A program made the position numbers and the translations under genes. The notes under the pieces are model-generated. The model worked only from the letters and a program-made list of their open reading frames with translations. It searched no databases and was not told the DNA's origin. DNA of 64,000 bases. Source: Flavobacteriaceae bacterium. GTDB lineage: Bacteria; Bacteroidota; Bacteroidia; Flavobacteriales; Weeksellaceae. The stretch's first letter is position 1; each line of letters starts with the position of its first letter. This document shows, piece after piece, positions 23,457-33,226 of this stretch. The DNA lies in contig JAUNUH010000007.1 in assembly GCA_030538275.1 (NCBI GenBank), positions 99,569 to 163,568 on the forward strand, in the 5' to 3' direction.

Positions 23457-24677
23457 ATGAAGAAATTTAAGCTATTTTTATACATCAGCTTGTTGGCAAT
23501 AGGTGTATTTGCGCAGGAAAATGACAGTATTCAAATTGATGAATTTGAAGATAGATTAGCCGCAATGCCCTATTATTCCTACGGTAAAGGAATTGGAATT
23601 ACCTCTCCAGACAGTTTGTACCAAATGAATATTCGATTCCGAATGCAAAACCGCATTTCATTTAATCAATATGAAAATGAATCTGATGTAGAGGCGATGG
23701 TAAGAAGGCTACGTTTGCGATTTGACGGATTTGTAGGTGATCCCAGGTTTCAATATGCCATTCAACTTTCATTTTCGCCAGAAGATGTGGGCGAAATCAA
23801 AGATGACAGTGATTTGAACATCATACGAGACGCCATGTTTTTTTATGTTCCAGATAAACACTGGCAGTTGGGTTTTGGTCAAACTAAATTACCCGGAAAC
23901 AGGCAGCGCATCAACTCGTCTGGCGCTTTACAACTTACAGACAGGAGTATCAACAATTCAAAATTCAATATAGACAGGGATTTTGGAATTCAAATTTATT
24001 ATTTAGCACAAAAAAAATCGGGATTTGATTTTAATATTAAAACGGCAATTTCTACTGGTGAAGGGCGTAATTGGCTACGCGATTTTGACAACGGATTGGC
24101 ATATACCGGTAGATTAGAGTTGTTTCCGATGGGCGCTTTTTCTAAAGGTGGAGCCTTTTTCGAAGGAGATATAGCCAGAGAAACCCAACCCAAGCTCATG
24201 TTGTCTACTGGTTACCAATTCAACAATAACGCATTGAGAAACAATGGACAACGCGGAGAAAGATTGTATGAAGCTCGTGATATTCATAGCTTTTTTGCAG
24301 ATGCTATAGCCAAATATGACGGCTGGGCTCTAATGCTGGCATATATGGCTAAAAACACAAATAACCACATCACAATAAATCCAGAAAATCCAGAAGAAAA
24401 AAGCTATATCTACGAAGGAAAAGGTTATGATGCGCAGTTGAGTTATCTCTTCAGAAATAATTATGAAATAATAGGTCGATTTTCACATCAATTGCCTAAT
24501 GACGAGTCATTTATGCTTTCTCCTAGACACAATCAAATGAGTTTAGGAGTTACAAAATATATCTGGGAACATACCTTCAAAATTCAAGCAGAATTAAGCA
24601 AAAATGATTATAAATTCTTTGATGGAAGCCAGGAAGATGATTGGTATATTCGTTTTCAGGTAGAAATCGGAATTTAA
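23457..24677 (+). CDS. OprO/OprP-type (phosphate-selective) porin
   Basis: 406 residues with a signal peptide (MKKFKLFLYISLLAIGVFAQ). The mature part has the alternating beta-strand pattern of a 16-stranded barrel, including RRLRLRFDGFVGDPRFQYAIQ and LGFGQTKLPGNRQRI, both typical of the phosphate-selective porin O/P family. The selectivity is inferred from the family only. It is probably in an operon with the ABC exporter. It ends 1 base before the convergent regulator gene. Confidence 0.82.
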   Translation: MKKFKLFLYISLLAIGVFAQENDSIQIDEFEDRLAAMPYYSYGKGIGITSPDSLYQMNIRFRMQNRISFNQYENESDVEAMVRRLRLRFDGFVGDPRFQYAIQLSFSPEDVGEIKDDSDLNIIRDAMFFYVPDKHWQLGFGQTKLPGNRQRINSSGALQLTDRSINNSKFNIDRDFGIQIYYLAQKKSGFDFNIKTAISTGEGRNWLRDFDNGLAYTGRLELFPMGAFSKGGAFFEGDIARETQPKLMLSTGYQFNNNALRNNGQRGERLYEARDIHSFFADAIAKYDGWALMLAYMAKNTNNHITINPENPEEKSYIYEGKGYDAQLSYLFRNNYEIIGRFSHQLPNDESFMLSPRHNQMSLGVTKYIWEHTFKIQAELSKNDYKFFDGSQEDDWYIRFQVEIGI

Positions 24678-24678
24678 T

Positions 24679-25374
24679 TTATTGGGCCAGCCAATTTTTG
24701 AAATCCTGTACTTTTTCTCTGCTCACAAGCCACTTTTTATCGCTTCCCTCCAAGGTCAAAAGCAATCTACTGCCCGAATGTGAAATAATTTCATTAATAA
24801 ATGGCAAATGTACCAAAGCTTGACGGCTGATTCGGAAAAAGCGTTCGGGATTTACTTGCTCTTCTATTTCTTCTATTGAATGGTCTATCAGGTAATTTCT
24901 GAATTCTGTTTGAATGTAAGTTCCTTTATTTTCAGAATAAAAAAGTGCAATTTTATCCGTTTCAATACGCTTAAATTTTTGACCGATTTTCACCAAAAAT
25001 CTTTCTCTAAATTTATTTTCAAAATTAGCCTCCAACAATTCGCGAATTTGCAGAGGTGTAAACACAATCGATTGTAATTTTGTAGATTTAAATTTTTCGA
25101 TGGCCCTTTGTAACTCCATTTCCTGAATGGGTTTCAACAAATAATCAATGCTGTTGAGTTTGAAAGCGCGCAAGGCATACTGGTCATAAGCTGTGGTGAA
25201 AATAATGAAACTTTTGGGTTGAATTTCTTCAAAAATTTCAAAACTGATTCCATCACCCAATTGAATGTCCAAAAAAATAACATCTGGCTCTGCATTTTGT
25301 TTAAACCATGAGAAAACCAACACAAAAAGTGCCAATCCAGAGGCAATCAAAAAATGTTTAAGATGTTTGTTCAT
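24679..25374 (-). CDS. LytTR response regulator with damaged, replaced receiver N-terminus
   Basis: 231 residues. Residues 1-28 (MNKHLKHFLIASGLALFVLV...) are a membrane-type segment, foreign to a receiver domain. From EPDVIFLDIQLGDG onward it is a normal receiver C-terminal half (phospho-Asp in FLDIQL, Thr in FTTAYD, Lys in LLKPI), followed by a LytTR DNA-binding domain (about 125-231). The usual first 45 residues, with the acidic pair and helix 1, are absent. The simplest reading is an in-frame deletion that fused the start of an upstream histidine-kinase-like gene to the regulator. No kinase gene remains nearby. Phosphorylation is unlikely; the LytTR domain may still bind DNA. Confidence 0.8.
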   Translation of the reverse strand: MNKHLKHFLIASGLALFVLVFSWFKQNAEPDVIFLDIQLGDGISFEIFEEIQPKSFIIFTTAYDQYALRAFKLNSIDYLLKPIQEMELQRAIEKFKSTKLQSIVFTPLQIRELLEANFENKFRERFLVKIGQKFKRIETDKIALFYSENKGTYIQTEFRNYLIDHSIEEIEEQVNPERFFRISRQALVHLPFINEIISHSGSRLLLTLEGSDKKWLVSREKVQDFKNWLAQ

Positions 25375-25485
25375 GACTTTTAATTTTATGAAACAAATAT
25401 CTATGGGTTCTAGTGCATTTAAAATTTTATATCACCCAATTGTTGATTTTGATGGATGAACTGTAAATTTTCCTACCAAGAACAC

Positions 25486-26808
25486 CTATAATAACTCATT
25501 TGCCAAATTTGCCAATTCGCTGCGCTCGCCTTTAATTAATTGAATATGGGCAAAAAGATTTTTACCTTGTACGCGATCCACGAGATATGACAAACCATTG
25601 GAGAGCTCATCTAGATATGGGGTGTCGATTTGCTTGACATCACCTGTAAAAACAAATTTTGAGTTCACTCCAGCTCGGGTAATGATGGTTTTGATTTCGT
25701 GCGGCGTAAGATTTTGCGCTTCGTCCACAATAAAAATCACATCCGACAAACTACGTCCGCGAATATATGCTAAAGGCGTAACCACCAACTTTTCCTGGTC
25801 GAGCATTTGGGTAATTTGTTTGTATTCTTTATCCGATTCTTCAAATTGATTTTGAATAAATTTCAAATTATCCCAAAGCGGTTGCATATATGGGTCGATT
25901 TTGGACTTAATATCACCCGGCAAATATCCGATATCCTTGTTGCTGAGTGGCACAATAGGCCTGGCCAGATACACCTGTTTGAACTGGCGACGCTGCTCCA
26001 AAGCGGCAGCAAGGGCAATCAACGTTTTTCCTGTTCCGGCAACACCATGCAGAGCTACCAACTTGATATCGGGTTGCATAATGGCGTGCATGGCAAATGC
26101 CTGCTCTGCATTACGAGGTTTAATATTGAAACAAGTATATTTATTTACCCGTTCCAATTGTTGCAAAAACGGGTTGTAATAGGCCAATGCAGAAGATTTA
26201 TCTCCTTGTAAAATATAATACTGATTGGGAGAAACCGGCATTTGCTGAACGATGTCTTCTAGTGCAATATGGTGATCACTGTACAGCCGGTCAATAATTT
26301 CTTGATTGAAATCATTGAGGTGAAGAATTCCAGATTGCAAATTATCTATATTGGCAACTTTTCCTGTCTCATAATCTTCTGCCCGCAATCCCAATGCTTT
26401 GGCTTTGAGCCTAAGGTTCACATCCTTGGTAACCAATATTACTTGGCGTTCTGGATTTTCTTCTTTTACTTTTTGCGCAGCGTTAAGTATCTTGTTATCA
26501 TTACTTTGGCTATCATAAATTTTGGTAGCATCATGTTTCACACCATTGGTGCTGAGCACGATTTTGAAATCTCCACGGCCATCGCCTGGCAGTGGCATCC
26601 AATCCGTAATTAAATCATCGCTTGAGTTTTTATCAAGAAATCGAATAAATTCACGAGCTTCGAAATTCTTGGTATCATTTCCTTTTTTGAAGGTATCCAG
26701 CTCTTCCAGTACGGTAATAGGAATCACGATATCATGTTCGTCAAAACTTACAATTGAATTATGATCAAAAATAATAACGGAGGTATCCAGGACAAATATT
26801 TTTTTCAT
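25486..26808 (-). CDS. PhoH-family ATPase with N-terminal PIN domain
   Basis: 440 residues. A PIN nuclease domain (about 1-150, VLDTSVIIFDHNSI with catalytic-type acids) is joined to a PhoH ATPase domain (Walker A GVAGTGKTLIALA, Walker B VIFIVDEAQNLTPHE, FTGDVKQIDTPYL). This PIN-PhoH (YlaK/PhoH2-like) architecture is associated with RNA unwinding and cleavage. It is a single gene with its own upstream region, divergent from aqpZ. Confidence 0.9.
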   Translation of the reverse strand: MKKIFVLDTSVIIFDHNSIVSFDEHDIVIPITVLEELDTFKKGNDTKNFEAREFIRFLDKNSSDDLITDWMPLPGDGRGDFKIVLSTNGVKHDATKIYDSQSNDNKILNAAQKVKEENPERQVILVTKDVNLRLKAKALGLRAEDYETGKVANIDNLQSGILHLNDFNQEIIDRLYSDHHIALEDIVQQMPVSPNQYYILQGDKSSALAYYNPFLQQLERVNKYTCFNIKPRNAEQAFAMHAIMQPDIKLVALHGVAGTGKTLIALAAALEQRRQFKQVYLARPIVPLSNKDIGYLPGDIKSKIDPYMQPLWDNLKFIQNQFEESDKEYKQITQMLDQEKLVVTPLAYIRGRSLSDVIFIVDEAQNLTPHEIKTIITRAGVNSKFVFTGDVKQIDTPYLDELSNGLSYLVDRVQGKNLFAHIQLIKGERSELANLANELL

Positions 26809-26963
26809 TTAAAATCGAAATTATGGTTAAAGGTGGTGATTTAATCAATTTTTTTCTGAAATAAACGGAATTATTACTTAACAACCTATCAACAATAGAA
26901 TGACAGAATCCTGGATTCACAATAATTTAACACAAAGCGTTAAAATTTTCAAAAAACAAACTT

Positions 26964-26971
26964 ATATTTGT
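26964..26971 (+). promoter_or_regulatory. Promoter of the aquaporin gene
   Basis: TATATTTG, perfect TAnnTTTG, 22 bases before the ATG at 26994. Confidence 0.5.
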
Positions 26972-26993
26972 TTTAAATAAAAACTTAAAAAAC

Positions 26994-27716
26994 ATGAGAA
27001 AATTATTTGCAGAGTTTTTCGGAACCTTTTGGTTGGTCTTTGGTGGTTGTGGAAGTGCTGTTTTTGCGTCTCAAATTGCAGCATCTACAGACGGTGGTCA
27101 ATTGGGAATTTTGTTACTGGGTGTAGCTTTGGCCTTTGGACTTACGGTTTTGACGATGGCCTATGCCGTAGGTCATATTTCGGGTGGGCATTTTAATCCT
27201 GCTGTAAGCTTTGGATTGATGGCAGGCGGTAGATTTGACGCCAAGGAGATGCCTGGATATATTGCAGCACAATTGGCTGGGGCTATTTTGGCTGCTGCTG
27301 CGATTTTTGTAATCAATGGCGGCACCGGTGGATCTGGACCTGGTGCTTTTGCTACCAATTTTTATGATTCTGCTGTGTATTTTGGCAAAAGTTATAGCCT
27401 GATTCAAGCATTTTTGACTGAATTTTTATTGACTATGTTTTTCCTGATTATTATTTTGGGAGCTACAGACAAATGGGCTAATGGCAAATTTGCAGGTATT
27501 GCCATCGGTTTAGGACTTACTTTGATACATTTAATTTCAATTCCGATTACCAACACATCGGTAAATCCGGCTAGATCAACTTCTCAAGCCATATTTGTGG
27601 GTGGTGAAGCTTTAATGCAATTATGGCTATTCTGGGTTGCACCTCTTCTAGGTGGAATTGTGGGCGGAATAATTTATAAAACACTATTACAAAACCCAGA
27701 AAATCCGCAAGATTAA
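26994..27716 (+). CDS. aqpZ: Aquaporin Z
   Basis: 240 residues, six membrane helices and both NPA half-helix motifs: [11 protein letters not shown] and [12 protein letters not shown]. These are the signature of water-selective AqpZ channels (E. coli AqpZ is 231 residues). The N-terminus [25 protein letters not shown] matches AqpZ closely. It is located in the inner membrane and equilibrates water. It is a single gene with a clear promoter and a terminator at 27745-27767. Confidence 0.95.
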   Translation: MRKLFAEFFGTFWLVFGGCGSAVFASQIAASTDGGQLGILLLGVALAFGLTVLTMAYAVGHISGGHFNPAVSFGLMAGGRFDAKEMPGYIAAQLAGAILAAAAIFVINGGTGGSGPGAFATNFYDSAVYFGKSYSLIQAFLTEFLLTMFFLIIILGATDKWANGKFAGIAIGLGLTLIHLISIPITNTSVNPARSTSQAIFVGGEALMQLWLFWVAPLLGGIVGGIIYKTLLQNPENPQD

Positions 27717-27744
27717 TCTGCTTTTTATTAAAACATTTTTAAAT

Positions 27745-27767
27745 ACGCCCCATCGAGGGCGTTTTTT
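27745..27767 (+). terminator. Intrinsic terminator of aqpZ
   Basis: ACGCCC/GGGCGT stem with a 6-base loop (27745-27762), followed by six T. Confidence 0.85.
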
Positions 27768-27846
27768 ATGTTAATTCTGAACGATTAATTCCCAAAACTA
27801 GGATTTAAATAATATTTTTCATTTAATTTTACCAAAAACCATTGCC

Positions 27847-28857
27847 TTGCCCGAACGTCAAATTATAAAACCCTTGCTATTGCGTCAGTTGTTTACACTG
27901 GCAACAATAATTTTACTCGCTATTTTAATTTTCACACCATTACGACCCTACATTTCTGGCGTTTTTGGAGCGATTATTATGTATATTCTCACGGTAGGTT
28001 GGATGCGCAAATTGGTGTCTATGCGTTGGAAAAGATGGGCGGCAGCTACTTTTTTGCTCATAGTTACGGTATTTATCGTTTTATTACCTATTGGTGCCAT
28101 CATTTTGTTACTCACCAATCGTGTGCGTGATGTCATGCATAATTCTGACAAATACACCTACATGCTCGAATCTTCTATTGCTCGATTTGAAAATTATATT
28201 GGTTTTGATATTTCAACCAAATTTCAAGGGAGCAATCTCGAAGGAATGATTACAAGCTTGGTACAGGGTGCTGCAACCAATACTTTGGATTTTACCATCA
28301 TCATTGGTTTAATGTATTTTACGCTGTATTATATGCTTATAAATTTTGATACATTAAAAGAGAGTTTGCGTATTTATCTTCCCTTTAGCAACAAGAATTT
28401 TGAGAGGTTGAGTGTAGAAGTTACAGAAATGATTAAATCCAATGCCATTGCCATTCCTTTGGTAGCCTTGATGCAGGGAGTTGTGGCATTGTTGGGATTT
28501 TGGATTTTTGGCGCGCCGAATGCTTGGTTTTGGTTTGCTGTAACTGCTGTTGGGTCTATGATTCCATTTGTTGGGACAGCCATTGGTATGCTACCGGTAA
28601 TTTTGATTATGTTTTCTCAGGGCCAGAACTTTGAAGCTATTGGCCTTGCGATTTATGGAGTGGCCATTGTAGGATCTACCGATAATGTTTTCAGAATTGT
28701 TTTACAAAAATCATTGGCCGAAATTCATCCTTTAATTACGCTTTTTGGCGTCGTAATCGGCATTCCATTATTTGGCTTTTTAGGCTTGGTATTCGGTCCG
28801 TTGTTGGTAAGTCTTTTTCTTTTAATGGCTAAAATTTATAAAGAGGAATATTATTAA
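27847..28857 (+). CDS. AI-2E family (PerM-like) membrane transporter
   Basis: 336 residues with about seven membrane segments. The C-terminal signature GSTDNVFRIVLQKSLAEIHPLITLFGVVIG is diagnostic for the AI-2E/PerM family. Family members include TqsA-like autoinducer exporters and Na+/H+ antiporters, so the substrate is not known. The start is TTG (MPERQIIKPLLLRQLF); no in-frame ATG precedes it, so the exact start is uncertain. Confidence 0.85.
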   Translation: MPERQIIKPLLLRQLFTLATIILLAILIFTPLRPYISGVFGAIIMYILTVGWMRKLVSMRWKRWAAATFLLIVTVFIVLLPIGAIILLLTNRVRDVMHNSDKYTYMLESSIARFENYIGFDISTKFQGSNLEGMITSLVQGAATNTLDFTIIIGLMYFTLYYMLINFDTLKESLRIYLPFSNKNFERLSVEVTEMIKSNAIAIPLVALMQGVVALLGFWIFGAPNAWFWFAVTAVGSMIPFVGTAIGMLPVILIMFSQGQNFEAIGLAIYGVAIVGSTDNVFRIVLQKSLAEIHPLITLFGVVIGIPLFGFLGLVFGPLLVSLFLLMAKIYKEEYY

Positions 28858-28912
28858 TGCTGAATTCCCTATGACCTAAATCAGGAAAAGCTTTCCATCG
28901 AGTTAATTTTGC

Positions 28913-28920
28913 TATTTTTG
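28913..28920 (+). promoter_or_regulatory. Promoter of the PhnA-domain gene
   Basis: TATTTTTG matches TAnnTTTG and lies 16 bases before the ATG at 28937. Confidence 0.5.
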
Positions 28921-28936
28921 TGCTAAAGGTAAAATT

Positions 28937-29509
28937 ATGAATTTACAACAGCAATTAGAGCAAAGAAGTGGAGAAATTTGTGAATTGTGCTCGTCTGTAC
29001 AAAATTTAAAAGTATATTCCATTCAACCCGAAACTGATGATCCTCTGCAACACCATATTCTGGTATGTGAAACGTGTGAGGAACAATTGATGGATCCAGA
29101 AAAGAATGACCCGAATCATTGGAGATGTCTTAACGACAGTATTTGGAGTGAACATCGCCCGGTGAAAGTGATAGCCTGGAGAAAGTTAAACGAACTCAAA
29201 TCTGAGGCCTGGCCGATGGATTTGTTGAATATGATGTACATGGACGACGAAGATTTGGCTTATGCCCAAGCTGGCAACACAATTGAAGCCAGTGCTGTTG
29301 TGCACAAGGATTGTAACGGAGTTGTGTTACAAGCAGGCGATTCTGTGGTGCTGATCAAAGATTTGAAAGTAAAAGGCAGCAGCATGGTCGCCAAACAGGG
29401 AACGGCAGTGCGTAGAATTTCTCTAGACCACGAAAACGAAAAATTCATTGAAGGAAAAGTGGATGGGCAAACCATCGTGATCATTACAGATTACGTAAAA
29501 AAGATATAA
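28937..29509 (+). CDS. PhnA/YjdM-domain protein
   Basis: 190 residues. An N-terminal zinc ribbon (CELCSS and CETCEEQ, four Cys) is followed by a middle region and the C-terminal SH3-like PhnA domain (VVHKDCNGVVLQAGDSVVLIKDLKVKGSS). Despite its name, YjdM/PhnA is not needed for phosphonate use, and its function is unclear. It is a single gene, convergent with ppx. Confidence 0.88.
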   Translation: MNLQQQLEQRSGEICELCSSVQNLKVYSIQPETDDPLQHHILVCETCEEQLMDPEKNDPNHWRCLNDSIWSEHRPVKVIAWRKLNELKSEAWPMDLLNMMYMDDEDLAYAQAGNTIEASAVVHKDCNGVVLQAGDSVVLIKDLKVKGSSMVAKQGTAVRRISLDHENEKFIEGKVDGQTIVIITDYVKKI

Positions 29510-29565
29510 TTATCTCATTTTCAATAAATTCTGATGGAATTGAGATGGGGTGATTATTGGCTCAA

Positions 29566-30456
29566 TCAATATTGATTGTGGTGATACATCCATTGAATCA
29601 TGCCGTCTGCCAAACCAATTTTTGGAACATGGATTCGTCTGGATTGTGCAAATTTCATAATGCCACAATATATTTCCAAGGCAGGTACCACAACGTCTGC
29701 ACGGTCTTGTTTCATATTGTAAATACGTAATCGGTCTTCAAAACTCAATGATTTCAGAATATTTCTTTGTTTGTTGAGATAAACATAGGACAAGGGTTTG
29801 CCAGGTTTGGCTTGTGATTGTTTAAAAATATGATTGATATTTCCACCAGAACCTATTAATTCTATTTCGTCCAATCCCCTACAGTTTTCATATATCCAGG
29901 GCTTAACCTCTTGATTCATATAATCTTCTCCTACAATTCCTTCTAGCCAACGAACTGTACCTACCTTAAAAGATTGGGTCACCAGCACCTTACCATGTGC
30001 CAGAAGTGTACACTCGGTTGATCCACCGCCCACATCAACATATAAATACGTTTTTTCGTCGTTGACGTATTCTTTTAATTCTGTTTCAAAAATAATATTC
30101 CCTTCTTTTTCGCCATCGATAATTTCGAGGTTAACATCTGTATTTTTCTGTATTTTTTTTAATATAGCTTTAGAATTTTTCAATTCGCGCATGGCAGATG
30201 TGGCATAAGCACGGTAATCTTGCACACCATGTACATCCATTAATAGACGAAAAGCCTTCATCGCTTTTTGCATTCTTTGCAGATTTTCTTCTGAAATTTT
30301 ATTATCTGAAAATGCATCTTCTCCCAAACGAATAGGTGCGCGTACTAGACTTGTTTTGTTGAAAGTTACGTTTTGGCCATCATCATAAATGGTATTTACC
30401 AATAATCTCATGGCATTAGAGCCTACATCAATGGCCGCTAATTTGGTTATTTTCAT
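29566..30456 (-). CDS. ppx: Ppx/GppA family exopolyphosphatase
   Basis: 296 residues from MKITKLAAIDVGSNAMRLL, the conserved N-terminus with the first phosphate-binding loop. The longer open frame up to 30546 lies inside ppk and lacks homology. The second nucleotide-binding motif YVDVGGGSTE is present. It is the short one-domain-pair form common in Bacteroidetes, degrading polyphosphate or pppGpp. The start overlaps the end of ppk by 29 bases; with sixA and ppk it forms a three-gene polyphosphate operon. Confidence 0.88.
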   Translation of the reverse strand: MKITKLAAIDVGSNAMRLLVNTIYDDGQNVTFNKTSLVRAPIRLGEDAFSDNKISEENLQRMQKAMKAFRLLMDVHGVQDYRAYATSAMRELKNSKAILKKIQKNTDVNLEIIDGEKEGNIIFETELKEYVNDEKTYLYVDVGGGSTECTLLAHGKVLVTQSFKVGTVRWLEGIVGEDYMNQEVKPWIYENCRGLDEIELIGSGGNINHIFKQSQAKPGKPLSYVYLNKQRNILKSLSFEDRLRIYNMKQDRADVVVPALEIYCGIMKFAQSRRIHVPKIGLADGMIQWMYHHNQY

Positions 30457-32524
30457 TGTGTTTTTTTTGATAATATTCATAAATCGAAATCTGGGAGCGG
30501 TTTTGCGCCAATTCATTTTCTTGATAGATTTCGTCATAGGTAGCATTTTGCACTCGGCCTTTTACATTATCATTAAAGCTAAGCTCAAATGTATCCATTA
30601 CTTCCTTCTTCAAATCGGCTTGATAAATAGGGCAACTCACCTCTACCCTGTGATCAATATTTCTAGTCATTAGGTCGGCAGAGGAAATATAAACCCTGTC
30701 ATTTCCTGCATTTTTGAACCAATAAATTCGTGAATGTTCCAAAAATTTATCGATTACGCTTATGGCCTTTATATTTTCGCTTAAACCAAATTTACCCGGA
30801 ATCAAGCAACAAATCCCTCGAACAACAAGCCGCACTTCTACTCCAGCGTTTCCAGCTTCGTAAAGTTTATCAATTAACTCCTTATCCGATAAACTATTGA
30901 TTTTAATATTAATCTGTGCTTCTAGACCTTTCTTTTTGTTTTCAATTTCTTGCTCGATAAATTCATTCAATTTATTCCGAGTTTCAAATGGAGATAAAAT
31001 TAAATGTTGGTAATTTTTTACTTTATAATTTTTTTCAAAAAATTCAAAAACATCATCTACTTCTTGAGCTATTTCTTTATGAGCTGTTAGCAAGGTGTAA
31101 TCGGTATAAATCCGTGCCGTTTTCTCATGAAAATTACCTGTAGATATGAAAGCAATTTTGCGTTCGGCTTCTTTTTCTTCATAGGTTACCAATCCAATTT
31201 TGGAATGTACTTTCAAATCTCCTACTCCAAAAATTACCTGTACTCCTTCGTCTTGCAAAATTCTAGACCAATTGATATTGTTGGCCTCGTCAAATCTGGC
31301 TCTCAGCTCCAATACGGCCGTTACTTGCTTTCCGTTGCGTGCGGCGTTGACCAGTGCAGAAATAATTTGTGATTGATTCGCCAAACGGTAAACGGTCATT
31401 TTGATAGATTTCACTTTCGGGTCTATGGCACATTCGCGCAAGAATTTCAAAAAGACAGAATATTCTTCGTAGGGCGCATACAACATATAATCCTTTTGTT
31501 CAATAGCTTTGATATAGGATTTCACATTTTGCAATGCAGGCGGTACCAATGGCTTGATTTTTTTGAAGTTTAAATCATCGCGATTCAAATCTGGAAAGCC
31601 TATAAAATCCTTTTTATTATGATACGTACCGCCGGGTGAAATACTGTCATACTTGTCGATATGCATTACATTTTTAATGTATTCCAATGTATCGGCAGAC
31701 ATTTCCTTATCATAAACCAAACGAACGGGTTCTCCGCTTCTACGACCTTCTACACTTCGCGAAATTCTATCCAATATACTTTTTTGAACATCATGATCCA
31801 AATCCAGTTCGGCATCTTTGGAGACTTTTACTGAATGTGCTTCGATAGCGTCATATTCAAAAATATCAAAAATTTCGTCCAAATTAAATCGTATCAAATC
31901 CTCGAGCATCATAAAGTACTGCTTATCACCTTCTGATGGTAAAATCACAAATCGAGAAAATAGATGTGTAGGTACTTCGATAAAGGCAAACTGCTTCAAC
32001 TCCATCTGAGAATTGGGCACTTTTTGAATCATTTTTACAACCAAATAACCCGCATCTTCTCTAAATACTGGAACTCTTTCACTATTTTCTTGCCACAAAT
32101 ACACAGCTATGGTGTGACTGAATTTATTTTTATATAAATTCCTGATGTGAATTGCCTGATTTTCATTCAATTTATTTTGATCTATAAAATAAATTTGTTC
32201 TTGCTCCAGCTTTTGTATTATTTCTTCAAAAGTATTATCGTAAGTCTCTTGTTGCATGGCTACAAAGTCTTGAATATCAGCCAAAAGCGCTTGTAACGAC
32301 TGTCCCTCTATGATATTACTATAAATTTTTGAATCTAATTCTAGTGCGCGTAGAACGGTTGCATAACGCACTTTATAAAATTCGTCTAAATTGTTGGAAT
32401 AAATTCCTAAAAATCGAAGCCGTTCCAACAAAGGAACATTTTCATCGCGCGCCTCTTGCAAAACCCTTGCATTGAATTTGAGCCAGGTGATTTCGCGATT
32501 AATGTATTTTTGATTTTGTGTCAT
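30428..32524 (-). CDS. ppk1: Polyphosphate kinase 1
   Basis: 698 residues, the usual PPK1 length. N-terminal domain YINREITWLKFNARVLQEA; the two catalytic histidines are in KVHSKIGLV and LEHSRIYWF, with STGNFHEKTARIYTD between them. It polymerises the gamma-phosphate of ATP into polyphosphate at the inner face of the membrane. It overlaps sixA by ATGA (32521-32524) and ppx by 29 bases, so the three genes are translationally coupled. Confidence 0.95.
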   Translation of the reverse strand: MTQNQKYINREITWLKFNARVLQEARDENVPLLERLRFLGIYSNNLDEFYKVRYATVLRALELDSKIYSNIIEGQSLQALLADIQDFVAMQQETYDNTFEEIIQKLEQEQIYFIDQNKLNENQAIHIRNLYKNKFSHTIAVYLWQENSERVPVFREDAGYLVVKMIQKVPNSQMELKQFAFIEVPTHLFSRFVILPSEGDKQYFMMLEDLIRFNLDEIFDIFEYDAIEAHSVKVSKDAELDLDHDVQKSILDRISRSVEGRRSGEPVRLVYDKEMSADTLEYIKNVMHIDKYDSISPGGTYHNKKDFIGFPDLNRDDLNFKKIKPLVPPALQNVKSYIKAIEQKDYMLYAPYEEYSVFLKFLRECAIDPKVKSIKMTVYRLANQSQIISALVNAARNGKQVTAVLELRARFDEANNINWSRILQDEGVQVIFGVGDLKVHSKIGLVTYEEKEAERKIAFISTGNFHEKTARIYTDYTLLTAHKEIAQEVDDVFEFFEKNYKVKNYQHLILSPFETRNKLNEFIEQEIENKKKGLEAQINIKINSLSDKELIDKLYEAGNAGVEVRLVVRGICCLIPGKFGLSENIKAISVIDKFLEHSRIYWFKNAGNDRVYISSADLMTRNIDHRVEVSCPIYQADLKKEVMDTFELSFNDNVKGRVQNATYDEIYQENELAQNRSQISIYEYYQKKHNENNQISGH

Positions 32525-33009
32525 ACAATGAGGTTTCCTTGTGAAATTCTGAACCTTAAACGACCATTTGAAATAGATTTCCAGGAATTCTGCTCAAATT
32601 CTATCAAAGCAATTTCTGCTGTTTTGAAATAAGGAATAGAATCATTGGAAAGCTGTCTAATTGTTTCCAGACAAGCATCGTTGTGCCCAAAAAGTATGGC
32701 AGATTCATGTGAATCAGGAAAATGTAAAATCTCTGAAATCAAAGAAGATGCAGAAAAAGTATAAAGATTATTATCAATTTTTAATTCTTGAATTCTATTC
32801 ATTTCTTCTGCAAAAATCACAGCCGTACTCAATGCTCTTACCGCAGAGCTCGAAATCCAAAATTCAGGTTCAAAATCAAGTTGATTTTTCAAAATCTTTG
32901 CATGATTTCGTGCGCGTAGAATTCCTTTTTCCATCAATGCCCGGTCGTGATCATCTATTGGCAAATCCCAGCTCGATTTGGCATGGCGCACAATAATTAA
33001 TTTTTTCAT
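32521..33009 (-). CDS. sixA: SixA-like histidine phosphatase
   Basis: 162 residues from MKKLIIVRHAKSSWDLP, where RHAKS is the phosphohistidine phosphatase motif. A second His lies in FGHNDA. The SixA branch (short, lacking the long inserts of phosphoglycerate mutase) is the best match. E. coli SixA dephosphorylates phosphorelay or PTS histidines; here it leads the polyphosphate operon, so its substrate may differ. A TACATTTG box is 18 bases upstream of the ATG, which also argues against the longer frame starting at 33039. Confidence 0.85.
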   Translation of the reverse strand: MKKLIIVRHAKSSWDLPIDDHDRALMEKGILRARNHAKILKNQLDFEPEFWISSSAVRALSTAVIFAEEMNRIQELKIDNNLYTFSASSLISEILHFPDSHESAILFGHNDACLETIRQLSNDSIPYFKTAEIALIEFEQNSWKSISNGRLRFRISQGNLIV

Positions 33010-33027
33010 CTGCCATTTGGTTTGAAA

Positions 33028-33035
33028 CAAATGTA
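33028..33035 (-). promoter_or_regulatory. Promoter of the sixA-ppk-ppx operon
   Basis: TACATTTG on the minus strand, perfect TAnnTTTG, 18 bases before the sixA ATG. Confidence 0.5.
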
Positions 33036-33226
33036 ACAAAATTCAATTGTACTTTCACGGATAATACTAGATATTAAAATTCTTTTAATCTTGTAGGATT
33101 TTCAAAGTGTGAAAATTTCATTTGATTTTTCTAAATATTATAAAATATCAAAAATTTCATTTTTGAATTTATACGAATTATTTGAAAAAATTTGTACATT
33201 GTTGATTTATTTCAAATTCTCTTACT

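Noticed and set aside
29512..29560. Terminator between the PhnA-domain gene and ppx
   Set aside because: ATCTCA/TGAGAT can pair across a 20-odd-base loop, but the stem is short and no T-run follows.
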